From Steromphala cineraria (lineage: Eukaryota > Mollusca > Gastropoda > Trochida > Trochidae), in contig OU744726.1 in NCBI GenBank assembly GCA_916613615.1, forward strand, positions 18,789,515-18,853,514: 64,000 nt of DNA, read 5' to 3'. Positions 1-13,300 of the stretch are shown one piece after another (position 1 is the first letter of the stretch; each line of letters begins with the position of its first letter). Made by a program: the position numbers and the translations under genes. Below the pieces are notes generated by a model. The model did not search any database. It saw nothing but the letters and a program-made list of their open reading frames with translations, and had not been told where the DNA came from.

Positions 1-2749
1 TTTCTCAATGGGAGAATTGGTTAAGAAGGTAACAGATTATGAGAACCTTTTACCATGAACAGAACACGATTCTAAATATGTACTAGATTTGGAACTCTAT
101 TTGGTCCACCAATACCAAACAATATGTCATCAGTGTGCTCTTTAAACAACCATCAAGTATTACCTTTATCATCAGAAACTACGTCATATTAATCATACAA
201 ATCAGCTCGAGGTAGATTTTGGATATAAGCTGGATTTCCTTGTTTGTCAGTCAGTGAGCAGATACAGTTGTTTTGTGGGGCGTGACGACTTCGAACATAC
301 TAGAACTTTAAACATGTGATCATGCAGATGATTTGTCGATAGGAAATTGCTGTAAATCACGCATTGACACAGCATTACATCCAAGCAGTGTTAAAGATCG
401 ACAAGATACCACACTCAACGGACGGGACAGATCACGCGTTGGTCTTAACCAAAACTGTTGACCTAGATATATGTAGATTGATCAGAGGCCAAGGATGGCT
501 TGCGCATATTTTTGAAGTAACCAATCGTTCGCTCGAAGGGTAAACTGGTCATTCTCATAACTATGCGCATCGCCTTTTGTGCTTTTGTTCATGTACGTTT
601 GAACATGTTCATCAAAGGCATTCTAAGGACGACAAAGCAACATCTGTTCTGTATCAATGTTATTCTTCTATTTTACCCTCTCTACCAAACTTGATTGCAA
701 GCAAACGATCATATTATAAGGTGATAGTTTCATTGAATTGATACTCACCTAATACATGTTTGAATTTTTCGAAAAGATAAAAAATGTATCGGTATTGTTT
801 TAATCAAATCAAATTATCATTACGGAAGTTGTTGAAACTTAAAGATAACGTGGATTTGGGCTTGTCGTCCTGTCATGAGAACTCTTATCAAGTAGAAAAT
901 GTTATTTGTTTCACTGGGGTTAGGGGGGTTTAGATAGTTAAGTCAAGTCAGGTCTTCAAACGAAATACATTTTCGTGTAATGCTGAATGAGAATCCTGGT
1001 TGGCTGCTTTCATATCATATAGTTCAATAAGTCATTTCAAACTTCAGTGTTTGGTCTGTTCCTTTAATCGTTCTCTAAATTAGCCACAAAGAAACATCGG
1101 CGGTATCACCCAATGGTGGAAGAAGACGTTAAAATTCAAACCAAAAACAACAGCCATTAAGTTTGGCTTTGGACGTTTTAACTAAGCTTGTATGTTTTTG
1201 ACATTATACAAAACACTTTCGTTTGTAAAAGTTTTTAAAACTTACACAATCTGCATCCTGCTATAGCTTTCATAACGAACAATTGGTTTCTCAACGGCAT
1301 ACAATCTACGAAACACTGGAACTCGTCTTATACAATCGTTTCTAAGGTTATGTATGCACATGTGCACGTATGCAAACATGACATTGCTTAACTTTCACCA
1401 TTAATGTTTTCTAAAAAAGAAGAGATTTGTGGCTAACTCACTTATATATAAGTGTTACCTCTTAAAACATAAGTAGATTGATTAGGAAAACTAGAGATGG
1501 GGTCATAAGTTACAATATTGTGTCAGTGTTTCTTTTTTATGAGTACATCTTTTAAGCATTAAGGAAATCAGGGTTGCCTAATTCTCAAGAAAACTACTTG
1601 TAAATGACAATGGGTGAATGACGTGCACTTCAATATATCGAATATTTCCCTGTTGATATTTCACCTTTGACCCTTACCATAAATTCAGCATCCTAGTTCA
1701 ATACTGCGCTTAACAAATGTGAGTAAAAGATTGATTGTCAGATCGCCTTTTATATACAGCGAACAGGCGCTACTTTATTTGCGATACAAGGATATGTATG
1801 GTTTGAACAAGAATAAAACTGACGGTGTGATTTTTATTTCGAATTTCAAAATTAGTAAAACGTAACGTCAGTTTGATTATTTTTCATACCCTTGGATAAA
1901 TCTTTTGCGTTAGGAAAATCATTTTGTCGTGGACTAAGTGACGTATTTACTTGGGGCTATGACAGTGACTTTTACACATCATTTTCTCTATTCAACAAAG
2001 ATGACATGCATCTTCAAAATGTGTTTTAGGAGTCATGCATGGCACAATGTATTTTAGGGGGTAGTTAGGTATATATACGGACCGTAACGATGCAAAACTT
2101 AGTTTATGAAATATATTCTTTCTATTCAGATCTCTAGATTTGCGATTCAATACATTTGTAATGTGAAGTCTTTCAGAATGTTGACCTGTGTTATTCAATC
2201 CTAATGGAAATCTAGATAGACAAAAATATAATGTGAAACAGCGCCGAAAAGATCACAATTAACAATGGCCCCATGCATATGCTTTATCATTATGTTATCA
2301 TCTGTTATATTATGTATTAATACGCTTATTGTATACCCCAACCTAGTGATCATACACAGTTACACAGTGTGTTGGAAACGCGACAGCGACAAATATATAT
2401 ATATTTTTAATCGAGGAAATTTGTAACGAACGTATAGAACGAGCATTTTTTAAAAGATAAACACATTTATTGTACACACTTATTACAGCTTGTACAAGTG
2501 CATGCGATAATTTACCATATTACATAATTTATGTTGATTATAAAAGAATCAAAGTCTACATTACATATGCAAGCAACAATAAAATGTTAATTTTTTAAGT
2601 ACTTCCCGAATGCATTTAAGTCAAAACAATGAAATTGAACTTCCTCCTTGTTTTCGCAAATTTACGACTATTTGATATTTTAGGTATTTCACAATGGCAT
2701 TAAATTTATTAAACATTCCCTACACATTTTTCAGAATACGCCCACTTAT
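1..2749. other. No gene recognised; AT-rich intergenic DNA
   Basis: I see no exon with family resemblance, no long ORF and no clear repeat. If the TBK1-like gene downstream has its missing 5' exons in this window they could lie here or between 6967 and 7352, but I could not find the glycine-rich loop or the VAIK lysine exon in either place. Confidence 0.5.
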
Positions 2750-2754
2750 GTATT

Positions 2755-3050
2755 CACTGTGCGTAAACCGATGACCGTAACTTTAGTTACGATCATCCCA
2801 ACATGGCGGCAGGCCATACGCTTCGGAACTTTTCATGCGATATTCTAGTTGTTCAGATACATTCAGATAAATTCAATAATGCGTTTAGATGCAGGTTGAC
2901 GTGGAGAAGAGATTCTAAAAATATTTCCCTTTGTAAATGCATATTTATGAAGATATTTAAGTTTGAAAAAATGGGCATGATGACGGTAACTGAAACATGA
3001 TGATGACGGTAACTGAAATGTTCGTCAAAGCTAGGATGACGGTAACTGAG
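2755..3050 (+). repeat. Left terminal inverted repeat with three subterminal 14-mers
   Basis: Matches the reverse complement of 6667-6961 with scattered substitutions. It carries GATGACGGTAACTG at 2979-2992, 3002-3015 and 3035-3048, and a related GATGACCGTAAC close to the tip, followed by the inverted GTTACGATCATC. Repeated subterminal motifs in transposons usually are transposase binding sites (inference). Confidence 0.85.
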
Positions 3051-3757
3051 CATTTCCAAGATCAGTATGTGTAACTTTTTATGAAAACACTCGTTAAATG
3101 ACATAAATTTTAGTAATTCAAAACGAAGGTTGATGGTTTATGTTTGTATAATATTTACAGGAGAAAGAGTTTGTTTATATACTGGTGCCCATTTGAAGCC
3201 TCATAACTTATTTCATTCCTATGTACTTCACTCAACAACAGCACATGAACAATCTAAAAACGTACCATTTAGATAAAAATAAATCTGGACAAAATTACTG
3301 GCATATTTGTTTTGAAAACGACTTATTTCAGAATTAAACTGTAAAGTTACAGAATAACAATAACAATAACATACTATTTCACTACGAACATTAAAATGTA
3401 TATATATTTGAATTCAACAATCATTTAAAACATAGACTATAGTTGTCAAAATCTATTAATATTTATTCTACCTTAAAAGTTTCACCTTGAATCAAATTAG
3501 AAACGATTTCGCTAAACCATAGTTTTACAAAAACTTTGTTTTTCCGGCAAGCATCCACTGTCCTGGATTTTTGTAGCCAGAGAACATTAATCGCATTGTG
3601 ATATGTAGTCTGGTTCACATGAAGACCCTGAATAGCATAAAACTCTAAACCGGTCTCATTCACAAGATTTTACGCACTACTTAAAAGTTTTCAAAGTCTA
3701 GGTTCAAGAGGAATCAAATGTTACTCTAAAATCACAGGAAAGGGTCGAATTACATTT

Positions 3758-4994
3758 GGTTTAAACATATTTTTATTCATAGAAAATGAATTTGGTTCGG
3801 TAAACAAGCAAGGCTTTGCTTTTCTGAATACCTCACCAATACAACATAATACAAATAAACATACACAAGAACTAGATACAGAACATAATTAAATACAAGT
3901 GAATTGATTACATTGGGTGTGTATTTAAAATGAGAGCGAATTGCTTGCAGTTATATTCCATATATTATCCTATACAATATTTCTTAGAATGTTTTATCAA
4001 AGCGTTTCGTTTTGCACAGAAATTGGTGTAAGGACTCTATAATGTTCTTATTTTTATTGCTGGTAGCAGGGGGGATTCCGTATAATACAGTGCGGAGGTT
4101 GTGGCCATTTACATAGAAAAGTGCATCGTTTCGAATAGCTGTATATAGTTTACAAGTAAAGAGGTAGTGAATGACATCTTCAGTGTGATACCCACATGCA
4201 CATTCAGCGTTATTTGATATATGTCTACTAACCTTATCAGCATTAAGCTCGCTGCAACCTAGTTTAAGACGACAGTGTAGAATTTGGCAGAATCGACTTC
4301 CATAATTCAGATCGAGATAATTATGAGATTCCTTTGTGGTTACTATAGATTTAAACTCACCAATTGTTCTGGCGTTTGTGACGTCGTCGGGTAAGGAATT
4401 CCATATTTTAATTGTATCTGGTAAGAATGATGTTTCATAAAGTTTTGTTCTACATTTTATTGTTTGTAGCTTGGTATTATTTCTGAGATTGTATTGACTA
4501 TTTTCGGCGACAGTTTTGGGTACAAGGTCACAGAGGTAGTCCGGCGCGAAATTATTAGTCATTTTGTAAAAAGTTAACAGCTTTGTTTCGCGTCTTCTTT
4601 CTTTTAGTGGTTTGAATTCGGTTTCAGAGTAAATTTTGTCATGGCTAGTACCACGAACAGCGCCACATATTGTTCTAAGAGCATCTAGCTGTAACCGCTC
4701 AAGAAGAAGAGATTGTTCATTCGTACAATTATCCCATATGTGACAACAGTAATCAAATATCGGCAGAACGTATGACTTGTACATGGTTTCGAGGGTTTTC
4801 CTGGAGAGACGATATTTGAAACTTCGCAGACAGTTGATCATGGGACTGACTTTCTCAATAACATTTTCAATATGACTCTTCCATGCACAATCACTTTGGA
4901 GAGTAATGCCAAGGTGTTTATGAGTTTGAACTTCTTGTACATTTGCACCCCGGGATAGCGGAACAAATAAAAAGCTAGAATCTAGATGATTCAT
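3758..4994 (-). mobile_element. 5'-truncated non-LTR retrotransposon, C-terminal part of the reverse-transcriptase ORF
   Basis: An open frame of 336 codons (4994 to 3984, minus strand) with an upstream in-frame stop just before its first Met. It begins with the HLGITL...W..HI segment that follows the RT catalytic core in LINE ORF2 proteins, continues through the YKSYVLPIFDYCCHIWD region, and ends with a zinc-finger-like CACGYHTEDVIHYLFTC motif. The catalytic FADD-type core and the endonuclease are absent. About 220 bases of 3' UTR follow to 3758. A second copy at 48937-49587 is almost identical (I count about four differences over 650 bases), so the family was recently active. It lies within the 4.2 kb transposon and therefore inserted after it. 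Clade (CR1/Jockey-like) not determined. Confidence 0.85.
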
Positions 4995-5633
4995 ATACTA
5001 GTCTGATAGTAACCAATTACCGGTAAGTAACGTTTTGTTAAGTTTCAAACTGCATAGCTTCCTGTTAGTAACCAGCTAATGTATTTTACTTCACACAGGA
5101 ACTACACACATATATTTTTTGAAGATTTCAATACTGAGACAAAAGCATATGTTATAAGTATTCATATATACGCGTCGTCCTTTTATATAGATACAAAATA
5201 TATTAGCATATATATATATATATATCAACGTTTGTAAGTATCATGTCATCTCATTGTTGTCAATGACTACTCGTATAATTGTTTTCATTGTATTTATATC
5301 ATTTCAAAAGGGCAATAGCAAGCTTAAAGTCAGAAAGCGTGCCATATAAATCCCTTGGATATCATGGAGAGGTGGCCGAAATAAAACATTAAAATGTTTA
5401 TTACTATGAAATCTGTGTATTGCGAGAGTTGCCTTCCAGTATCACTAAAGAGTTAATCAGTTTATTTAATATCATAAATCATTCTACATTACAATGTGTA
5501 AGATCAAATCACTCAAGTCATTCAATCGTTTGCTATGTATTTTCGCCTTTAAAAACAAAATTATTGTGTTCTGTGAATGTCGGCTATTCCCAGCGGTTGA
5601 TAATTAATGAAATTTCTATAACAACGTTGAAAC

Positions 5634-5981
5634 GTAAAGGGACAGTAGAATGTTTTTTTGAAAATTTCATATTTAAATGTTTGACTGATAATTGTAAGTT
5701 AATGCTTATTATATTGTTGAAAGTGTCAAAATTCTCATTAGACAAACCAATCATCCATAGTCAGGGAACAAATTATAAGATTCACTTTGGGCCATTTTTA
5801 TGTGAACACATTTAATTCATTTTGAGTAACTCACAGGCCATATGCTGAAATTAAGATCATATACTTGATTTATTATGGCCTTATTTAGTTTGAATACATT
5901 GCCTTTCATTTGGAACCATTTATTTTCGTTTTCCGGCCTTTACCTTATATTACCCCTAAAATCGTGCTACTGCCCCTTGAA
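5634..5981 (-). repeat. MITE family A (AGGGGCAGTAGCACG ends), diverged copy
   Basis: Reverse-orientation relative of the copies at 29208 and 55311: ends read AAAGGGACAGTAG and GTGCTACTGCCCCTT, and the TTACCTTATATTACCCC and GTTCCA blocks are shared. The TTAA borders are not preserved here. A 131-codon ORF spanning 5420-5815 runs into this element and is not considered a gene. Confidence 0.7.
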
Positions 5982-6666
5982 ATTATATGTTCATAAAAGT
6001 ACAAATATCCTTATATCATAGTCATATTTCGTTTTTACGCTCATCAAAACAGGTAAAACCCGTAATTAGGCCCTGGGCTTAAATAAGTGCAACCCCGGTT
6101 GGGTCGGGGTCATCTTAACTCTTGATATGGAGTTCTTATTGGTTTCCTTTATACTTGTCAAAATATCAACACCTACTAGTGATAAAATGAACTTCCATGG
6201 ATTTCCCTTAAATTACTTGAAACATTATTATCAAAAATTTGTTTACGTTTTCTTAATAATTCAACATGAATTTTCGGATTTAACAATCAACAAACAAGGG
6301 CAATGTTTTGCTAACGGCTGTTGATATAGATCTTCTTATCCCACACCTTCAAATGAACTCTAAAATCAAAAGAAAATAAAACCGCATAATGTTTAAATAA
6401 AATTCATTTGAATTAAAGATATCATACGGTGCTGGTAACAAAATGAAAACAGTGTGATATATATTTTTAAACAGATACCTGCATTGCTTTGTCGAGAACG
6501 TTGTTTAGTGCTTCTAAAATACAAAAAACAATACAATACAAATCATTACACAGGTTATCAGATGATCAGCTGGTGATTCCAACTTCAACCACCCTCTGTG
6601 ACCACTTCCATGGTTAATATTTGCTATTTCCTTCACGCTTGTACACATTTTATTAATTTCCTGTAT

Positions 6667-6961
6667 GCAGTTACCGTCATCTATCCTTTTCAGTTACCGT
6701 CATCATGCTCATTTATGATTTTCCAGTTACCGTCATCATGCCCGATTTTTAAAACTTGAATATCTGCATTAATGTGTATTTATAAAAGGTAATATTTTTA
6801 GAATTTCGTCTCCGCGTTAACCTGAATCTAAGTGCATTATTGAATTTATCTGAATGTATCTGAACAACTAGAATATCGCGTGAAAAGTTCCGAAGCGTAT
6901 TGCCTGCCGCCATGTTGGGATGATCGTAACTAAAGTTACGGTCATCGGTTTACGCACAGTG
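6667..6961 (-). repeat. Right terminal inverted repeat with three subterminal 14-mers
   Basis: Inverted copy of the left end. The motif CAGTTACCGTCATC occurs at 6668-6681, 6691-6704 and 6724-6737. Distances from the element tip of the first and third motif (224 and 280 bases) equal those on the left side; the middle one differs (257 against 247). Confidence 0.85.
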
Positions 6962-7096
6962 GTATTGATACTACACCAAGTTTCCTTAAAGCGCGAGTGA
7001 TTACTGAGCTATGCGCTAGTATAACACAAGACAGAATTTTGCATGCATTCATAATGTACGTTTACATGAACGTATGTTTATTTGAGTATCCTGAAC

Positions 7097-7326
7097 GAAG
7101 TAGGCTATTGTATAGGGGAGAGGGATTGCTATCTAGTATATCCTTTTAGATATTGATTATTTTCAATTTACTGTGTTAATGTATTGGAAGTTTTGACTCT
7201 TCAAAGAAGAAGAAGTAGGCTATTTTATAGGGGAGAGGGATTGCTATCTATATTATATATCCTTTTAGATATTGATTATTTTCAATTTACTGTGTTAATG
7301 TATTGGAAGTTTTGACTCTTCAAAGA
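7097..7326 (+). repeat. Tandem duplication, two 115-bp units, just upstream of the first readable TBK1 exon
   Basis: The block starting GAAGTAGGCTATT at 7097 is repeated at 7212 with few changes, ending TTTTGACTCTTCAAAGA. The second copy ends about 26 bases before the exon at 7353, so the intron's 3' part has been duplicated. Confidence 0.9.
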
Positions 7327-7352
7327 GATAGACAACTGTTCTGTTGCTCCAG

Positions 7353-10300
7353 ATCGGGTCCCGCCGCCTGGTGGTGATAACCGAGTTCTGTGATGGGGGG
7401 TCCCTCCTGGACTACCTCAACAAACCCGAGTCCTCCTTTGGGCTGGATGAAGAGGAATTCCTACGCCTCTTCGGACATCTACGTATGTATTTTGTGCTAG
7501 ATTTATTTTTTACGTTAGGATTATTTATTTTGGTATGAATGTGTGCACGTTCTAAAGCTGACAACTTGACGGATATGAAACATTATAAATACTAGTCATT
7601 GTATTTTTGGATTAGATTGAATCTTATTCCGTTTACATGTAAGTCACCACCAGTTATTTTGGGATGAGAAGATATTACGTTGATAATAAACAATGCAAAT
7701 GGGATTAATACTTTTTAATATTCACGAACTTTGTTTTATCATAAAAAAACCCATCATATCAATACTTTACTTTGAAATGGTCAGATATCTCATTGGAACA
7801 TTAAACGGAAATTTAAAAACTGCGTTTAAGATTTAGTTTTGGTTCAATTTTAAATACATTATGTTGACACGGTTGGTAAAAGAATGTACATGTATAAATT
7901 ACATAAAATGATAGCGTTTTGTCCGAGGGGATGATTAGAGAACTCGTCACGTTGAGAACGATCAGTAAATCAATTATATACAAATATTAAACATCGGAAA
8001 TTAATTATTAAATGAATATGAAAGATTAGATATCGTATTGCTCTGACCAATCGTCAATGATGATTTTCTTTCGTGTCTCAGTATCTGGACCGTTTGATCT
8101 TTACTATTTCTTGTGGTCGCCGGGTTGTGTCTGATTCAATGTGCTTGTATGAATGTTCATTCCCGATGGTATGTTGTCATGCATTTCTTCAACAGTTGCT
8201 GGCATCCAACATTACCGTGCCAAAGGTTTCATTCACCGTGACATCAAACCAGCCAACATACTGAGGTGTATTGCGGAAGACGGAAGGTGGGTAAAGACAC
8301 TCATAAAAAGTTATATGGTTTGGACCGAAAGAAAACATCAGTTAATTTCACATACTCCGATTTTTAAGCGACAAGGAACTTATTAATAATTTTCATTGGC
8401 AAAGTAATTATGATATTAACAATATCAAATGTACATTTACATTATTCTCTTTTTGTTCATGGGACGCAAAGGGTCTTTGGTTTGAAATATGTCTATGATG
8501 TATACTACATATTGAACTTTTCAAAAAAGATGGGTTAGACTGTCCTAGATAGCTGTGGTTATTTATCCAAAATATGATTCAGAACATTCAAGGGTGACTG
8601 TCTTTGCTGGAAGACAGCCATACACATAGTACCATTCTATGACCGAGACATTTTTCTTGTAGTTCCCTGTACAAGCTGTCAGATTTTGGAACAGCCAAAC
8701 CCCTCAACAATGATGAGTGCTTTCAGAGCCTTGTTGGAACAGAGGAATACTTGGTAGGCGTTAAATGATTTTTTAGCTTGAATTTTGTAGTAAATGCTAT
8801 TTGCATTTCCTGGGAAGAAGTGCTACATTTCTTTCAGACCGTCATTTCAATGTCAGATCAGTTTTAGATCATTCTCTTTTTTTTGCAAAAAGATAATTCT
8901 TAGAAACTTAAGCTTGCTAAGCATTAACATAATTATATTCTCCTTTAAACATAAACATATGACAGAATGAACTTACCTGAAAAGGGAGATAACTGAAACA
9001 CCTATTTGTTATCCTGAGGGTGCATATAGGTCATTTGTTGGCCCAAACATTGCCCTTATATTCCACCTACCTACCTACCTACCTGTAGTCATGTTACCAT
9101 GTGTCCATATATTATTTGACAGCACCCAGACATCTACAAGGCAGCGTTTGTTGATCGAGGCAACGAGAGACAGTTCAGCCACTCTGTAGACCTCTGGAGT
9201 CTTGGGGCTACTCTCTACCACTCAGCTACCGGCAAGGTGCCCTTCAGACCTCATCATGGCCGCGCAGACAAGATCACCATGTGAGTTCACCAAGGAATAA
9301 ATTTTTATTATCCAAAACTGGAGTAGTTGCTTGTTGGATCCAGCAACAACCCCTGGGAGCTATGGTTTGATATTGGATTTTGAAGAATGCGCTGTAATCA
9401 TTGGTGGTATGCCACCACCCTATTTGAAGTCTAAGAGTAGATGTACATTGTTATGAAAAAGTAATGATCAATGATTTTGAAGACAGAGTTACTGTCAAAA
9501 ATAGAAAATACATGCAAACATCAGGGACAGTAACTGATGAATTAGTTGCCTGCTGTGCATGAATACTTGCCTTGCAAGCCTGATGACTTTAATACCTCTC
9601 AAAAAAGTCGCTAGTGACAGTTATTCAATATGTGTATATTATTTCCATCTCCCCCCACCAGGTTTGAGATGATAGCCAAGAAGCCAGCAGGAGTTCTAGC
9701 TGGAGTACAGACATCTCACAAAGGAGACATCAAGTGGTCCGATGAACTACCTGCAACCTGCCAGCTCTCTCTGTAAGTTGAAGGATAGTTTCATTGAAGT
9801 ACAGTAGAACACGGATATAGCGAACTAGGATTTAGTGAAAATCGGATATAGCGAACCGATTTTCGAGTCCCGTCCCTACATTATATCATCAAAATTATAT
9901 GCGTATAGTAAACACCGGATATAGCGAACTAAATTCTTTGGTCCCTTGGAGTTCGTTAGATCCAATTTTACTGTATTATGATAAGGATGATTTTTGTATA
10001 AATAGCCTATGAAGCGCTAATGTTGTTCAGACTATTAAGAAAACTATTGAAATGGCTCATCATAAATACAAATGAATGAGTATCATGTGTTAGTATTCCA
10101 AATCCAAAAATCTGTTCTGTTAATGAATTGTCTACTGATAAGCATTTCAAATGCAGTAGCTGAAGGATGCAAAGTACCGATAGAAAATGTAAGGAGTCCT
10201 GATTGGATATCCAATTGTAAATTTCAAGAGGTCAAAATCTGAACAGAATAGGTTTTTATGCCCCCGAATCGGAGATTCCGGGGGTACATGTATATTGTTT

Positions 10301-13300
10301 TTCACCTGTCCGTCTGTCCGTTTGTCCATAAAAACTTTAACCTTGGTCATAACTTTTGATTGGTAAGAGCTTGGTCTTTGATACTTGACATATGGATCCC
10401 TTGTGATGAGACCTTTCAGATGACACCATGACATTTGACCTTGTGACCTTGACCTTGACACAGCGAGCAGGATGCATCCGGGGGCATTCGTGTTTCACAA
10501 ACACATCTTGTTTCATTTAAAAATCAAGTACTAACATTATGCAATTAAGACCATTTCTCTCTCCAAGGTCATTAAAGAAGCGGTTGACCTCTCTTATCCT
10601 GAGTCTGATGGAGAACGACCCAAACAAGTTATGGACATTTGAGGACTTCTTCCAAGAGGCTGAGGACATCCTTAAGAAGGAGGTTGTGATTGTCCTCACT
10701 CCATCCTCCATTGTCAACCCCTTCAGCAGACTCTACCTCAACCCCTCTCACAAGTAAGTTACAAACCTCAAACCCTCCTATTTCAACTCTGTCGACCTGA
10801 AGATGGTACTTTTTCAATGATGTATTCATTAAGGACATTTGGTGAAATATTTGATTAGGTACAAAGAATTTTAACCAGGTTCCTGAAGCTTCTGCCTCCA
10901 AATCTTTCTTGCCTCTCACCATCAATCCTTCTGGTATTTTAATGGTGAATGCATCTTTTGGATTATCTAGTGAAATATTTTTAGCCCTGTCCTGCATTAA
11001 AAGAGGATTGATCTGCACTATTTTTGTGTTTTCTTTTGTCATGAAAAAAAAAAATGTTAGGAACGTTCTTTGGAGGGATGAATCCGCCAATTAAAGGGGG
11101 TCTGCAACCCGAATTTTTAACTTCCAGAGTTTTATTAGCAGGGCCCAGAAAAGTCGAAAATGCTCGGTAGGGACGAAATCGTTTGGTTACGAACCGCCTA
11201 AGCTGACAGCCAGTACCAAGTTTGTGTCATGTGACCCCCCTTACGTGTCTGGACGCTCTCATTAACCATGGTCAATTAGGTTTCACGAGCTAGGTTGTTG
11301 ATGCCCTTTAATTTACACTGTAATAAGGAGGATTATCACTATGATGAGTATTGCTTTGACATCAGGTTCTTCTAAGAACTGGGTTCTATATAATCTCCAG
11401 TATCGAGGACCTCCAGAAGCAGCTGCAGGTGGAGACGAGGATCCCGGTGAAGGAGCAGAGTCTCATCCTGGAGGACGTCAGTCTGTGGGAGCTCGTCAAG
11501 CGCCAGGACCTCGTCCAGAGTCTGCCCCGCACCAGCCGCGAGGAACCCATGATCCTCCTGCCCGGCCGCACTGTACCAACTGCCCCTAGAGAGACGGACC
11601 CTGTCCTGGCAGAGGTTGAAGGTTGGTTTGAGCTTGTCAAATGTTAACGTTGTGGTATCTAGGGTTATGTTTTTAACATTGCCCATAAAAAAGCTAACCA
11701 ATGATCCTCCTGCCCGGCCGGACTGTACCAACTGCCCCTAGAGAGACGGACCCTGTCCTGGCAGAGGTTGAAGGTTGGTTTGAGCTTGTCAAATGTTAAC
11801 GTGGTATCTAGGGTTATATTTTTAACATTGCCCATAAAAAAGCTAACCAATGATCCTCCTGCCCGGCCGCACTGTACCAACTGCCCCTAGAGAGACAGAT
11901 CCTGTCCTGGCAGAGGTCAAAGGTTGGTTTGAATTTTTCGAATAAAAACTGTGGTATGTAGGGTTTTTTTTTAACCTTGCCGATAAAAAAAGTTAACCCA
12001 TGATCCCCCTGCCCTGTCCGAGAGACCGACCCTGTCCTGGCAGAGGTGGAGTTTGTTTTAGTTAGTTGGTTGGACCTATATATTTGGTTAAAGCCAGGAG
12101 GGGATCCACAGCTTTTTTTTTCTACATTGCATATAAATAGGGTTGACTGGTCATCAGAAGGATGGACCCTGTCCTGGCAGAGGTCAAAGGTTGGTTCTGG
12201 TAAGTTAGTTGGAATTAAATATCTAGTTAAAATCAGTTCAACACACCACCACACACCTATGCCCAATTGGATTTTGTTTTACAAATCGCCACTAAAGTGG
12301 GAAAACGTTATGATGAACCTACTTTTCAATAGATGAAACCCCCTTTTTACAAATGTGTTTATCGAGTAAGGTTCTAGTTTTTGGGATAATTGGAGGCCTG
12401 GCAATTATTGATATCTTCGGTGCTTATCAGAACACACTTTAACCAAAAGAAATGAAGGAAAAATAGAAGTGATGGTTTCAAAACACGTGATATTTCCATA
12501 GTTTACTACTGTATTTCTGCTCATCTAACCAAATCTCCATTCATCAGGCACATCCACCAAGTTCCAAGACGGCCATGGACAAAAGGACCTTGACCACAAG
12601 CATGCCAAGAGGCTCCAGGAGCAGATAGCACTGATACAGAGACAGAGTCAGGTTATGTCTCTCACACAGAGACACTTCATCGGCACTCGCAGGAGGATCA
12701 GGTTGGTGTCTCAAACTTTTAACTTGAGGCAAAAATTATTCAATTTTATTTGCAGGCTCATCACATGATTTACAGATTTGAAAATAAACTTTACAAGAGC
12801 AAATTTTGTGTATTGTGTATCGGGATATTGTGTACTATAATAGAAAATGGCTAACAATTGAAGCTATGTTCACATCTATAAAATCATTTGCAACTTGGAT
12901 TGGTGCAGTTATTTATAAGTAATAGGGATATTTTATGGGGTAATTATATATTATTGATTTAACTGAAGTTTACATTTTTAGTTGATTTTTATGTTACCAA
13001 AAAAGTAAAATAATTCATATGTATAATGTAAGTGATATTACAATAAAGTGTCCAGAAACTTCAACTTCAACCCAAATATGGAGAAGATGGGTTGAGAGAG
13101 AGCATGGTCTAGTGGAGTTGAAATTTTGTACCTACCGAGGTAGTCTTTTTATAAAAAACCTGATGATTATTTGTGTTCTTTCTTTTTTAAAAAATTACAA
13201 TTAATCTCATTGAAAGGATTTATTTATGCAGGAGGAAGCAAACAGACAAGGAAGAGGCCATTTCTTCCAAACACCGCTACATGACCGAGTTGTTCACCAG

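Larger units (their letters stand above)
2755..6961. mobile_element. 4.2 kb DNA transposon with long TIRs, CACTGTG tip and 5-bp TSD (Transib/RAG-like ends)
   Basis: Seen: the first about 295 bases and the last about 295 bases are near-identical inverted copies, starting CACTGTGCGTAAACCGATGA and ending in its complement. The element is bounded on both sides by the 5-bp direct repeat GTATT (2750-2754 and 6962-6966). Known: Transib and RAG-related transposons make 5-bp target duplications and have ends resembling the recombination-signal heptamer (CACAGTG/CACTGTG). No transposase is readable inside; the interior holds a LINE fragment (3758-4994) and a MITE (about 5634-5981), both later insertions, so this looks non-autonomous or decayed. 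Superfamily placement rests only on tip sequence and TSD length and could be wrong; a 5-bp match alone is modest evidence, but here it sits exactly at the TIR limits. Confidence 0.7.

Noticed and set aside
5420..5815. 131-codon plus-strand ORF inside the 4.2 kb transposon
   Set aside because: It runs into a family A MITE and shows no transposase motif (no DDE/DDD context).
10629..11090. 153-codon minus-strand ORF
   Set aside because: Shadow of the TBK1-like exon 10568-10753 and its intron.
11698..11997. Extra TBK1 exons encoding repeats of [10 protein letters not shown]
   Set aside because: Downstream units lack acceptor-like pyrimidine tract plus AG before the coding part; treated as decayed tandem copies.
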